This document shows positions 50,955 through 59,660 of a stretch of DNA of 64,000 bases, piece after piece. The notes under the pieces were generated by a model. It worked only from the letters and a program-made list of their open reading frames with translations. It had not been told where the DNA came from and made no database searches. The DNA is from Desulfomonilaceae bacterium (GTDB lineage: Bacteria > Desulfobacterota > Desulfomonilia > Desulfomonilales > Desulfomonilaceae): NCBI GenBank assembly GCA_041662605.1, contig JBAZSD010000021.1, positions 1 to 64,000 on the forward strand. Reading direction: 5' to 3'. The position numbers were made by a program, and so were the translations under genes. How positions within the stretch are numbered: position 1 is the stretch's first letter; each line of letters opens with the position of its first letter.

Positions 50955-53918
50955 ATGCCACACCGAATAGATGTATGTTTAAAACAATCATTACCTGATC
51001 CGGCCGGCCGACGAACAGCCGCACGGATAAAGTCGGATCTCGGATTCCAAGTTGATAGTGTTCGGGTCGCTGAAGGTTTCATAATTGATATGGACCTTGA
51101 ACGACGGGAACTTGAATCTCTTGTCGAGGATGTTTTCGTAGACCCGGTTATCCAGGAAGCCACAATTGATGAACCGATTAGTTTGCCTTTCGACTGGCTT
51201 GTTGAGGTAGGATACCGACCTGGCGTAACGGACAACGTTGGTCGCACCGCCAGAGAGTCCGTTGAAAGGACTCTCGGCGTCAAATTGACATCAGGCGGGG
51301 GCGTATTTAGCAGAAAATTATACTTCTTCACAGGACAACTGACTCGCGATGAAATTGGTGGAATAGCCAAAGATTTGCTCGCTAACGATCTGATCCAGAC
51401 TTCTCAGGTTTTTGCGCCATCTGACGATCGTTCGATGATAAACGTCCCAATCGTGAGATCCAAGGCGGAAATTATCGTCAAGGAAATCGACCTCAACATG
51501 TCGGATTCAGAGTTATTGCGCATAAGCCAGGAAGGCGTTTTGGCCCTTAATCTGGAAGAGATGAAGACGATCCAGAGTTTTTTCAATAACCCGGAATTTG
51601 TCAGCCAGAGGAAAAAACTGGGATTGAACGAGAAAATTACCGACTGTGAGTTGGAGGTTCTAGCCCAAACATGGTCCGAGCATTGTAAGCACAAGATTTT
51701 CAATGCGGCCATTGACTATGAAGAAAACGGACAAATATCCAAAATCAACAGCCTGTTCAAATCTTATGTTCAGAAGGCGACCGAAGATATTCGCGCCAAA
51801 CTCGGAGACAACGACTTCTGCCTGTCAGTATTCAAGGATAATGCAGGCGTAATTAGACTGGATGACGAATGGAATTTGGTCGTCAAAGTCGAGACACATA
51901 ATTCACCCTCAGCTTTAGACCCATACGGTGGCGCTTTGACGGGCATAGTTGGGGTAAATCGCGATCCATTCGGCACCGGCCTAGGCTGCCGTTTAATTTT
52001 CAACACGGATGTCTTTTGCTTTGCGCCGCCTGACTTTAATGGGGTTATCCCACCTCGTCTACTCCACCCCAGACGGGTTTTTGAAGGAGTTCGCGAAGGA
52101 GTCGAACACGGTGGAAACAAAAGCGGAATTCCTACCGTGAACGGCGCTGTTGTCTTCGATGAACGCTATCTTGGAAAACCACTGGTTTATTGTGGGACAG
52201 GTGGGTTGATGCCTGCAACCATTAACGGCAGGCCAGCGCACATCAAAAAGGCCAACACCGGTGACCGGATTATCATGACGGGCGGAAGGATAGGCAAAGA
52301 CGGTATCCACGGAGCCACTTTTTCTTCGGAGGAGCTGCATGAAGGCTCGCCCGCAACGGCCGTTCAGATTGGAGACCCGATAACCCAGAAACGCATGACT
52401 GATTTCTTACTAATGGCTAGAGATCGGGGGCTTTATAGCTCTATAACCGATAACGGAGCGGGCGGTCTCTCCTCTTCCGTAGGTGAGATGGCGAACGAAT
52501 CGGGTGGGGCCCACATCATGCTGGACAGAGCGCCTTTAAAATATCCCGGTTTGCAGCCGTGGGAAATCCTGTTGTCAGAAGCTCAGGAGAGAATGACCGT
52601 AGCCGTCCCGCCCGACAAGCTGTCGGAATTTATGGCTCTTGCGGAAAAATTGGACGTGGAGGCGACGGATCTCGGAGAATTCACCGATGATCAGTCCTTC
52701 ATCGTTTACTGGCATGATGCGCCGATAGCCTATTTTCCCCTGGACTTTCTGCATGACGGAGTTCCGCAGATGCGTCTGAAGGCGACATGGGAACCTCCCA
52801 AACACCCGGAACCGAATTTTGAATGTCCTCTGGACCTGAATCAGGAATTACTTGAATTAATGAGCCGCTGGAACATTTGCTCCAAAGAGAAGCTGATTCG
52901 TCAATACGATCATGAGGTTCAAGCAGGCTCCGTGGTCAAGTCCCTAATCGGCTTGAACAATGATGGTCCTGGGGACGCAGCGGTTCAAAGACCTATGCTG
53001 GACAGGTATCTCGGTGTCGCCGTGGGCTGCGGAATCGCCCCAAGATACTCTGATATAGATACATACTGGATGATGACAGCCGTAATAGATGAAGCCGTAA
53101 GAAACATAGTCGCTGTTGGCGCTAACCCGGACCACATGGCCGGCCTAGACAATTTCTGTTGGTGTGATCCGGTAAAATCCGAAAAAACCCCTGACGGAGA
53201 ATATAAACTCGCACAGTTGGTGAGAGCGAACAAAGCGCTTTACGAGCTGTGCGTCGAGTATCATATCCCGTGTATCTCGGGAAAAGACAGCATGAAAAAT
53301 GACTATCTCATCGGCGGTTCAAAAATATCCATTCCCCCGACCGTTCTTTTTACGGCTGTGGGAGTTGTGCCGGACGTTCGAAAATCCGTTACCGCCGATT
53401 TCAAAACATCAGGAGACCTGATATACGTCCTTGGAACAACGCGAGACGAGGTTGGAGCGTCCGAATATTTGGCTTCAAGGGGATTCATAGGATCAAAGAT
53501 CCCCAAGGTATTGAACCCGAAGTCCTCGATTGAATCCTATAGGGCCCTGTTCAGGGCTGTGACCCAGGGATTGGTCGCTTCGATTCACGACATTTCAGAT
53601 GGCGGTCTCGGTGTAGCTCTGGCGGAAAGTTCATTTTCTGGAGGAATCGGAGCAAAGGTGAGCCTTGCCAAACTGGGATATGGGGGCGTTGCCCGTGATG
53701 ACTTCGCATTATTCTCAGAAACCCCTTGCCGTTTCCTCATCAGCGTCTCAACGTCTAAGAGCAAAGAGTTTGAAGAAACCTTAGAGGGTTTTCCCTTGTC
53801 ACTTATCGGAGATACTTCGTCCGACCTCAACCTGACTGTCGAGGGTTTGAACGGCGAGACAGTTCTTGACATAAACATCTGGGAATTAAAGAAGGCTTGG
53901 CAAGCGCCTGGTCTCTAA
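50955..53918 (+). CDS. purL: Phosphoribosylformylglycinamidine synthase, PurS-PurL fusion lacking the glutaminase
   Basis: Purine synthesis enzyme of 987 residues. The first 170 or so residues look like two PurS-type domains, followed by PurL: QTWSEHCKHKIFNA, KVETHNSPSALDPYGGA, GGRIGKDGIHGATFSS, ITDNGAGGLSS, and the second half GDAAVQRPML, GANPDHMAGLDNFCW and SGKDSMKND, ending near ISDGGLGVALAE. It forms the FGAM product from FGAR, ATP and ammonia. The C-terminal PurQ glutaminase of the long (gammaproteobacterial) form is absent and no purQ lies next to it, so that subunit must be elsewhere. No clear ribosome site before ATG 50955. Confidence 0.92.
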   Translation: MPHRIDVCLKQSLPDPAGRRTAARIKSDLGFQVDSVRVAEGFIIDMDLERRELESLVEDVFVDPVIQEATIDEPISLPFDWLVEVGYRPGVTDNVGRTARESVERTLGVKLTSGGGVFSRKLYFFTGQLTRDEIGGIAKDLLANDLIQTSQVFAPSDDRSMINVPIVRSKAEIIVKEIDLNMSDSELLRISQEGVLALNLEEMKTIQSFFNNPEFVSQRKKLGLNEKITDCELEVLAQTWSEHCKHKIFNAAIDYEENGQISKINSLFKSYVQKATEDIRAKLGDNDFCLSVFKDNAGVIRLDDEWNLVVKVETHNSPSALDPYGGALTGIVGVNRDPFGTGLGCRLIFNTDVFCFAPPDFNGVIPPRLLHPRRVFEGVREGVEHGGNKSGIPTVNGAVVFDERYLGKPLVYCGTGGLMPATINGRPAHIKKANTGDRIIMTGGRIGKDGIHGATFSSEELHEGSPATAVQIGDPITQKRMTDFLLMARDRGLYSSITDNGAGGLSSSVGEMANESGGAHIMLDRAPLKYPGLQPWEILLSEAQERMTVAVPPDKLSEFMALAEKLDVEATDLGEFTDDQSFIVYWHDAPIAYFPLDFLHDGVPQMRLKATWEPPKHPEPNFECPLDLNQELLELMSRWNICSKEKLIRQYDHEVQAGSVVKSLIGLNNDGPGDAAVQRPMLDRYLGVAVGCGIAPRYSDIDTYWMMTAVIDEAVRNIVAVGANPDHMAGLDNFCWCDPVKSEKTPDGEYKLAQLVRANKALYELCVEYHIPCISGKDSMKNDYLIGGSKISIPPTVLFTAVGVVPDVRKSVTADFKTSGDLIYVLGTTRDEVGASEYLASRGFIGSKIPKVLNPKSSIESYRALFRAVTQGLVASIHDISDGGLGVALAESSFSGGIGAKVSLAKLGYGGVARDDFALFSETPCRFLISVSTSKSKEFEETLEGFPLSLIGDTSSDLNLTVEGLNGETVLDINIWELKKAWQAPGL

Positions 53919-54019
53919 GGCGCCTGTCGAGGATTATGGTTTGCCCAATTTTACAATAAGGCTCAGGAGGTTGTGGCTAATATCTTCGCATGCCAGGATC
54001 TGCTTCCGGCTCTTAAGCC

Positions 54020-54931
54020 TTGGAGACTACGGGAGCGTTGTTTAAACAACATTACAGATTCATCAAGGGATATTCGCTGGTTCTGGCGGCCACGGCAATT
54101 TGGTCCGGGAATTTCATTGTAGCCAGGATACTTTCGAATTCAGTTCCGCCGGTTACCATTTTTATTTTCCGTTCGTTGATAGCGATTACTATTCTTGCGC
54201 CTTTTGTGGCAGGCCATTTACGCCAAGAGTTTCCAGCAATTCGCAAGCATCTCGGCTATCTTGCCCTTACAGCTTTTCTTGGGTTGACGATCTGCAACAC
54301 CGTTGTATACATAGCCGCGGCTACCACCAAAGCCTTGAATCTGACTCTGATAGCAATCAGTTCCCCCGTCTTTACAATCATTTTTGCTCGAATCTTCCTG
54401 CACGACACTCTGACTCTTCGTAGGGTAATAGGTCTAGTAGCGGCTACCGCCGGAGTTGTGTTGCTCATCACCAGTGGTCAGATCTCACATTTGGCGAATT
54501 TGACGTTTTCTGAGGGTGATTTGTGGATGCTTGGACAGGCTTCGTCTTTTGCCCTTTACACCATTTTGGTCAGGATGAAACCTGGTGAACTCAGTCCGCT
54601 CACATTTCTATTTTCTCTATTCATTATAGGCATGCTTTTTTTATTGCCATTGTTCCTGTGGAAACTACCTGAAACAGAGGCGGTCCACTTTACCCCGGCC
54701 ATCTTGGGGGCGATTCTCTATTTGGGTGTCGGTCCATCATTGTTAGCCTACCTGTGCTGGAATGAATCGGTCGCAATCATTGGTCCCGCCCGCGCGTCAT
54801 TTGTCTATTACTGTCTGCCGCTCTTTAGCGGTGTTGAGGGTCTGTTATTGCTGGGTGAACAGGTAACGGCCATTCATGTGTTCAGTGGTGTGATGATTTT
54901 AGCCGGCGTCATATTTGCAACATCAGAATAA
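54020..54931 (+). CDS. EamA/DMT-family transporter
   Basis: Drug/metabolite transporter of about 300 residues with ten hydrophobic helices arranged as two EamA repeats (about 15-145 and 160-300). The first reads AATAIWSGNFIVARIL, the second LGQASSFALYTILVRM and ends GVMILAGVIFA. Substrate unknown; such proteins often export amino acids or metabolites. Start is uncertain: TTG 54020 lacks a ribosome site and TTG 54038 has one that is too close. Confidence 0.82.
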   Translation: METTGALFKQHYRFIKGYSLVLAATAIWSGNFIVARILSNSVPPVTIFIFRSLIAITILAPFVAGHLRQEFPAIRKHLGYLALTAFLGLTICNTVVYIAAATTKALNLTLIAISSPVFTIIFARIFLHDTLTLRRVIGLVAATAGVVLLITSGQISHLANLTFSEGDLWMLGQASSFALYTILVRMKPGELSPLTFLFSLFIIGMLFLLPLFLWKLPETEAVHFTPAILGAILYLGVGPSLLAYLCWNESVAIIGPARASFVYYCLPLFSGVEGLLLLGEQVTAIHVFSGVMILAGVIFATSE

Positions 54932-54967
54932 AAGTCTCCAAATTATCAGCGTCGCTGTGTTCCACAC

Positions 54968-55309
54968 TTACGAACGGAATATAAAATAAACGGCGCCAAG
55001 CAAACAGAAGGCCGCCCACAGATAGTCCAGCTTAAGCGGTTGGCCCATATAAAATATAGCAAACGGAGCAAATACCCCCAATGTAACGACCTCTTGCATT
55101 ATTTTCAGTTGCGGGAGACTTAACTCAGTATAGCCTATACGGTTTGCAGGGACTTGCAGGAGATACTCGAACAATGCGATGCCCCAACTCGCCAAAGCGG
55201 CTATGTACCACTTTTTGTCATTCAGATTTCTAAGGTGGGCATACCAAGCAAAGGTCATGAAAATATTTGACAACATTAGCAGTGTCAATGTCCTCAAAAT
55301 TACCGGCAT
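54968..55309 (-). CDS. DMT-family small membrane protein (DUF486)
   Basis: Four-helix membrane protein of 113 residues. FMTFAWYAHLRNLN and SWGIALFEYLLQVPANRIGY, then FAPFAIFYMGQPLKLDYLWA, are typical of the DUF486 branch of the drug/metabolite transporter superfamily. Half-size proteins of this kind probably form dimers. Convergent with the EamA gene; 44 bp after the MFS gene. Function not known. Confidence 0.85.
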   Translation of the reverse strand: MPVILRTLTLLMLSNIFMTFAWYAHLRNLNDKKWYIAALASWGIALFEYLLQVPANRIGYTELSLPQLKIMQEVVTLGVFAPFAIFYMGQPLKLDYLWAAFCLLGAVYFIFRS

Positions 55310-55353
55310 ATTATACTAATACCTTCTTAATATGGTTTATATGTATTTGGGAT

Positions 55354-56949
55354 TTATCTTCCTTTGACATGAATCAAATGTGAGACCACCGGAGGATTGG
55401 ACCCAACATGAAAAGAACGGACCCGGTCTTCGACCGCTCGGTCTCCAATAGTGAAACGCGCGTGCTGACGAACATGCTCAGCCCAGGAATCTACAATGAA
55501 TGTCTCCACGTATTTCCCCGGATCAGTAATGTCGTGGAACAAGCCCCATCGTCTAGCGCCGTCACGATGGCGAATACGTTTAAGTTCGTATGCTGAGTCA
55601 ACAAATTCGCCCAATTTTTCCACGTCAATGTGGTATTCAACCATTACCAGCACTGGCCCATCCTCCGGATCCGGATCAAAAGCCACAAGCGGCTCGGACC
55701 AGTGCAACGATGGCCTGAGATCCAATTCTCTGATCCCCTTTAGGGGCCACAGGAAAGCCCCCGCTACTCCTGTCGCCAGACCAAATCCGGCTAAAAGAAG
55801 AGCCAACGAGTTTCCCCAGAATTCCGCTATTGTCCCCCACATAACACTGGACACACCCATTAGTCCCTGAAAAGCCAGTGTGTAAAATCCTAGCGCCCGT
55901 GACTGAACCCATGAGGCGGCGGACGTTTGGGCCGCCACGTTAAAACTTGCCATTACAGTTACCCAGGCTATCCCTCCGGCAATCATGAAGCCGTAAAGCA
56001 GGAAATCAATTCGTAGGTATCCGAGCGTGACTGTCACTATCCCAAAAATTATAGTCGCCAAAATCAACAGGTTGTCGAGCGTCATCCTCTTTCTGGCGCT
56101 CGGTAGAATCGCGGCGCCGGCTAGAGCCCCTAATCCGAAAAAACCTACAAGAGCCCCATAGCCGCGTGATGTCATGCCAAGTTCATGTCGGGCTACCAAT
56201 GGCATCAACGCCCATAGGGCGCTCCCGCAAGTGACGAATATGCAACAGCGGATTAACGCGGAACGCAATTCTGGGGCATGAAGAATATATCGAGTTCCCG
56301 CGCGAATTGCCCCCATCACATGTTCCGCTGGTAACGGATTTTCCCTCTGAGACGAATCCCAACGATAAATTATAACAATCACACCTAGAAAAGATAACGC
56401 ATTCAAAAAAAATACCGGACCTGGTCCCCAAAACGCCACAATAGCCCCTCCCAAGGCCGGACCGATCGCTCTGGCGATGTTGAAAGCCACACTGTTTAAC
56501 GCCACGGCCTGCGGTAGTTCTTTTCTGGGAACCAGGCGTGGAACCACCGTTTGCCAGATCGGCATGTTCATGGCCGCCCCCATCCCAAGGGCAAAAGTAA
56601 AAGAGAGCAGTATCCATGGGGTTGTGGCGTTCATAAACGTTACAATACTCAAGCCTGCGGCGGCGACTGTCATCCAGCCCTGAGTAAAAAGCAGGAGTCG
56701 TCTTCGATCAACTATGTCGGCGATCGCTCCAGCGGGCAGCACCACCAAAAAAACTGGAAGACTGCTCGCAGTTTGCATCAGGGAGACCATGACCGGCGAA
56801 CTCGATAGGGACGTCATCATCCACACACCGGCCACGTTCTGCATCCACGTCCCAACATTTGACACCGTGGCCGCTATCCATAGCGCTCGAAAAACTGAAT
56901 AGGCTAGTGGGCTCCATGGAGAATAATTTTGGATTTTGTCTTCAGACAT
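55354..56949 (-). CDS. MFS exporter with C-terminal monooxygenase-like (ABM) domain
   Basis: Encodes 531 residues. The first 410 form an MFS transporter of the MFS_3/TMEM (enterobactin exporter-like) group: IAATVSNVGTWMQNVAGVWMM, then AGAIADIVDRRRLLL and NIARAIGPALGG. The last 110 residues form a small ferredoxin-like fold with MVEYHIDVEKLGEFVDSAYELKRIRHRDGARRWGLFHD, similar to ABM-type domains, common at the end of this group. Export of siderophore-like or drug molecules possible. No partner genes seen. Confidence 0.85.
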   Translation of the reverse strand: MSEDKIQNYSPWSPLAYSVFRALWIAATVSNVGTWMQNVAGVWMMTSLSSSPVMVSLMQTASSLPVFLVVLPAGAIADIVDRRRLLLFTQGWMTVAAAGLSIVTFMNATTPWILLSFTFALGMGAAMNMPIWQTVVPRLVPRKELPQAVALNSVAFNIARAIGPALGGAIVAFWGPGPVFFLNALSFLGVIVIIYRWDSSQRENPLPAEHVMGAIRAGTRYILHAPELRSALIRCCIFVTCGSALWALMPLVARHELGMTSRGYGALVGFFGLGALAGAAILPSARKRMTLDNLLILATIIFGIVTVTLGYLRIDFLLYGFMIAGGIAWVTVMASFNVAAQTSAASWVQSRALGFYTLAFQGLMGVSSVMWGTIAEFWGNSLALLLAGFGLATGVAGAFLWPLKGIRELDLRPSLHWSEPLVAFDPDPEDGPVLVMVEYHIDVEKLGEFVDSAYELKRIRHRDGARRWGLFHDITDPGKYVETFIVDSWAEHVRQHARFTIGDRAVEDRVRSFHVGSNPPVVSHLIHVKGR

Positions 56950-57071
56950 GCCGACCTTCGGGTAAACTAATTCACTGAGTTAATGTATCCCCGAAATTCA
57001 TCATTGGAAAGGAGCGTGACCTTGTATCAACTTGACAGGGGTAATCGAGAAACTCCATTAGGACCCTGCCG

Positions 57072-57764
57072 TCACCCCAATTGTCCAGCCGCTGCAGTGT
57101 CGGCCAGGATCAGAGAATTGTCCCTCCGGATTCGGCCACATGGAATTGATTGATCGCCATTCCAAAGTCGCTCAACTACTTCAGTCTTCTCTCCCCCTGT
57201 CACCAACCACAGAATCATCCGGGAACGATTAATGATCGGATACGTCAATGTCATTCGACGTGTACCCTGATAAAGGCCGGTCAAAGCGACATCCTCTCCG
57301 GTGATTTCAAGAACGGGGTCTTCGGGCAGCAACGAAGCGGTATGTCCGTCCGGTCCTAGTCCAAGGTGGACCAGGTCAAGCACGGGCGGCGCCCCGGCTA
57401 TCTCTCGCAGAATTGTCGCGTAACGGCTAGCGGCGGAAGATAGGTCTTCTTCCTCCACCGGCATCGCATAGACCTGCTTTGGGTCGATTCTATGGTTTTG
57501 CAGGAGGATTTCACTGATGTGAGTAAGATTTCGGAGCGGGTCGCCTACGGGAGCCACCCGTTCGTCCACTTGAGCCAGCAGCACGCGTTCCCATGGGACA
57601 TCAAGAGCTATCAGAGACCGTAGCATTGCCCACGGAGTGCGACCACCACTGAGCGCCATAACGAATCTTCCGCGGTCGGCGACCGCCTCCCTGGCCTCCG
57701 CTGCGATAATAGCGGCGGCTTCTTGGGCGACCGAATATTCGTCGGCAAAAACTTTGATCTTCAT
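57072..57764 (-). CDS. pgl: 6-phosphogluconolactonase
   Basis: Hydrolyses 6-phosphogluconolactone in the pentose phosphate route, 230 residues. Core motifs: ALSGGRTPWAML, QVDERVAP (usual DER), HLGLGPDGHTASLLP and the end YPIINRSRMILWLVTGGEK. Start ATG 57764 lies 65 bp after pgi on the same strand, so both belong to one sugar-phosphate unit. Zwf and gnd are not in this window. Confidence 0.93.
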   Translation of the reverse strand: MKIKVFADEYSVAQEAAAIIAAEAREAVADRGRFVMALSGGRTPWAMLRSLIALDVPWERVLLAQVDERVAPVGDPLRNLTHISEILLQNHRIDPKQVYAMPVEEEDLSSAASRYATILREIAGAPPVLDLVHLGLGPDGHTASLLPEDPVLEITGEDVALTGLYQGTRRMTLTYPIINRSRMILWLVTGGEKTEVVERLWNGDQSIPCGRIRRDNSLILADTAAAGQLG

Positions 57765-57829
57765 GACAGATTCTCCCCATTTAGGTTGCCCCTTCTTTTA
57801 GATCAGCGCCCATAATAGATCAACGTTCA

Positions 57830-59473
57830 TCATGTGGTGGCCCGCATTTTTCGATAGCGACGGATAAGGCCGTTAGTCGAACCGTCATGGATGAGAACAG
57901 GCTCCTCCGACAACTCAAGTTCGGGAATAATCCTCTCTGCAAGCGCTTTACCCAGTTCCACTCCCCACTGGTCAAATGAGTTGATGTTCCAGATAACACC
58001 TTGTGTAAATACTGAGTGCTCGTACAACGCGACAAGTCTGCCGAGCGTTTTCGGAGTCAGTTGCTCTGCGAGGATGGTATTGGACTGGCGGTTGCCTTCG
58101 AACACACGGTGTGGAGCGAGCCAATCCGGAGTTCCCTCAGCTTTCACCTCTTCAAGTGTCTTTCCAAACGCCAGGGCCTCCGCCTGGGCGAAAACATTGG
58201 CCAGAAGCATGTCGTGATGACGACCGACGGGATTGATCGATCGGCCAAACGCAATAAAGTCACAGGGAATCATTTCGGTCCCCTGATGTATCAACTGATA
58301 AAAAGAGTGCTGACCGTTGGTCCCCGGCTCACCCCAGTAGACCGGCCCTGTCTGATAGGTAACATTGGTTCCTTCGATCGTGACATGTTTGCCGTTACTC
58401 TCCATTGTCAACTGTTGAAGATAAGCCGGGAAACGACTGAGATACTGCTCGTACGGCAAGACAGCCACAGTGCGGGCGTTGCAAAAGTTGTTACGCCATA
58501 TAGCCAGAAGCCCCATGAGCGCCGGAAGGTTACGCTCGAAAGCTGTGCGCCGGAAATGCTCATCCATCTCGTGGAAGCCGGCCAACATCTCACTGAAGTC
58601 GTCCGGACCAATGGATAGCATTGTGGAAAGGCCGATGGCCGAGTCCATGGAGTACCGCCCACCGACCCAATCCCAGAATCCAAACATGTTCGCGGTATCA
58701 ATACCAAATTTAGTCACTGCCTTGGCGTTGGTCGAAACAGCGACAAAGTGTTTGGCGACAGATTTTTGATCTCCCCCGAGGCCGGCGACTAACCAGGAGC
58801 GAGCGGTATGGGCGTTCGTCATTGTCTCCAGCGTGGTAAAAGTTTTAGACGAGATTATGAAAAGAGTCTCAGACGGGTCCAAATCTTGAACAGCTTCCCG
58901 GAAGTCTGTTCCATCAATATTGGAGACGAACCGAAAGGTCATAGAGCGATCACTATAATGTTTGAGAGCCTCGTAAGCCATCACTGGCCCCAGATCGGAG
59001 CCCCCGATACCAATGTTGATGATATTGGCAATGCGCTTGCCCGTGTGGCCTTTCCATTCTCCGCTTCGGACGCGGGCGCAGAATTGAGTCATCTTGTCGA
59101 GAACCGCGTGGACTTCAGGTACTACGTTCACTCCGTCCACAAGGATGGTCGCGTCCCTCGGAGCGCGTAGGGCTACGTGCAAAACGGCCCGGTTTTCGGT
59201 AACATTGATCCTGTCTCCGCGAAACATGCCAGCTATCCGATCGCTTAGCCCCGATTCCTCCGCAAGCTGAATCAGGAGTTTCAAGGTTTCTTCAGTTATC
59301 AGATTTTTGGAATAATCGAGATAAATCCCCACATCCTCCAATGTGAAGCGCTCGCCCCGTTTATGGTCGTCCTCGAATAGCTTTCGGAGACTCAGTTTCC
59401 TGATTCGCTCATAGTGGGCTGCCAGAGCCGTCCATGCTGGTAGTTCAGTAAGTGGCGCTACTTTCGAGGTCAT
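57830..59473 (-). CDS. pgi: Glucose-6-phosphate isomerase
   Basis: Interconverts glucose 6-phosphate and fructose 6-phosphate, 547 residues, normal for the long bacterial form. Family blocks: GIGGSDLGPVMAYEAL, ISSKTFTTLETMTN (second phosphosugar signature), FGFWDWVGGRYS, and YQTGPVYWGEPGTNGQHSF with the catalytic Glu and His. The end QWGVELGK is typical. Followed by pgl on the same strand. Confidence 0.96.
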   Translation of the reverse strand: MTSKVAPLTELPAWTALAAHYERIRKLSLRKLFEDDHKRGERFTLEDVGIYLDYSKNLITEETLKLLIQLAEESGLSDRIAGMFRGDRINVTENRAVLHVALRAPRDATILVDGVNVVPEVHAVLDKMTQFCARVRSGEWKGHTGKRIANIINIGIGGSDLGPVMAYEALKHYSDRSMTFRFVSNIDGTDFREAVQDLDPSETLFIISSKTFTTLETMTNAHTARSWLVAGLGGDQKSVAKHFVAVSTNAKAVTKFGIDTANMFGFWDWVGGRYSMDSAIGLSTMLSIGPDDFSEMLAGFHEMDEHFRRTAFERNLPALMGLLAIWRNNFCNARTVAVLPYEQYLSRFPAYLQQLTMESNGKHVTIEGTNVTYQTGPVYWGEPGTNGQHSFYQLIHQGTEMIPCDFIAFGRSINPVGRHHDMLLANVFAQAEALAFGKTLEEVKAEGTPDWLAPHRVFEGNRQSNTILAEQLTPKTLGRLVALYEHSVFTQGVIWNINSFDQWGVELGKALAERIIPELELSEEPVLIHDGSTNGLIRRYRKMRATT

Positions 59474-59578
59474 GTTCTTGCTCCTTTATCTCCTTGGTAG
59501 GCATAGAAAGGTTATTTTAGCGATATTAAGATCTGTGATCAAATTGTTCCGCTCCTGCCCGTTTTATGAGTTAGGATC

Positions 59579-59610
59579 TTGACGTGTAATTTGTTTCACA
59601 AATGTATTAT
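59579..59610 (+). promoter_or_regulatory. Candidate promoter with operator before the proline catabolism gene
   Basis: TTGACG (59579-59584) may be a -35 box. Behind it ATTTGT-TTC-ACAAAT (59589-59603) is a perfect 6-bp inverted repeat, followed by ATGTATTAT. A repressor bound there would block polymerase. Sited 57 bp before the putA ATG. Eye-based. Confidence 0.3.
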
Positions 59611-59660
59611 TGTTTTCCAGTAACATTTTACTCCCGGATTGATTACCGCAAGGATAACCA

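Noticed and set aside
53974..54130. GTG-started 49-codon ORF with strong AGGAGG before the EamA gene
   Set aside because: Its product is not membrane-like and overlaps the transporter out of frame. It may only signal an unclear start or frame error for the transporter.
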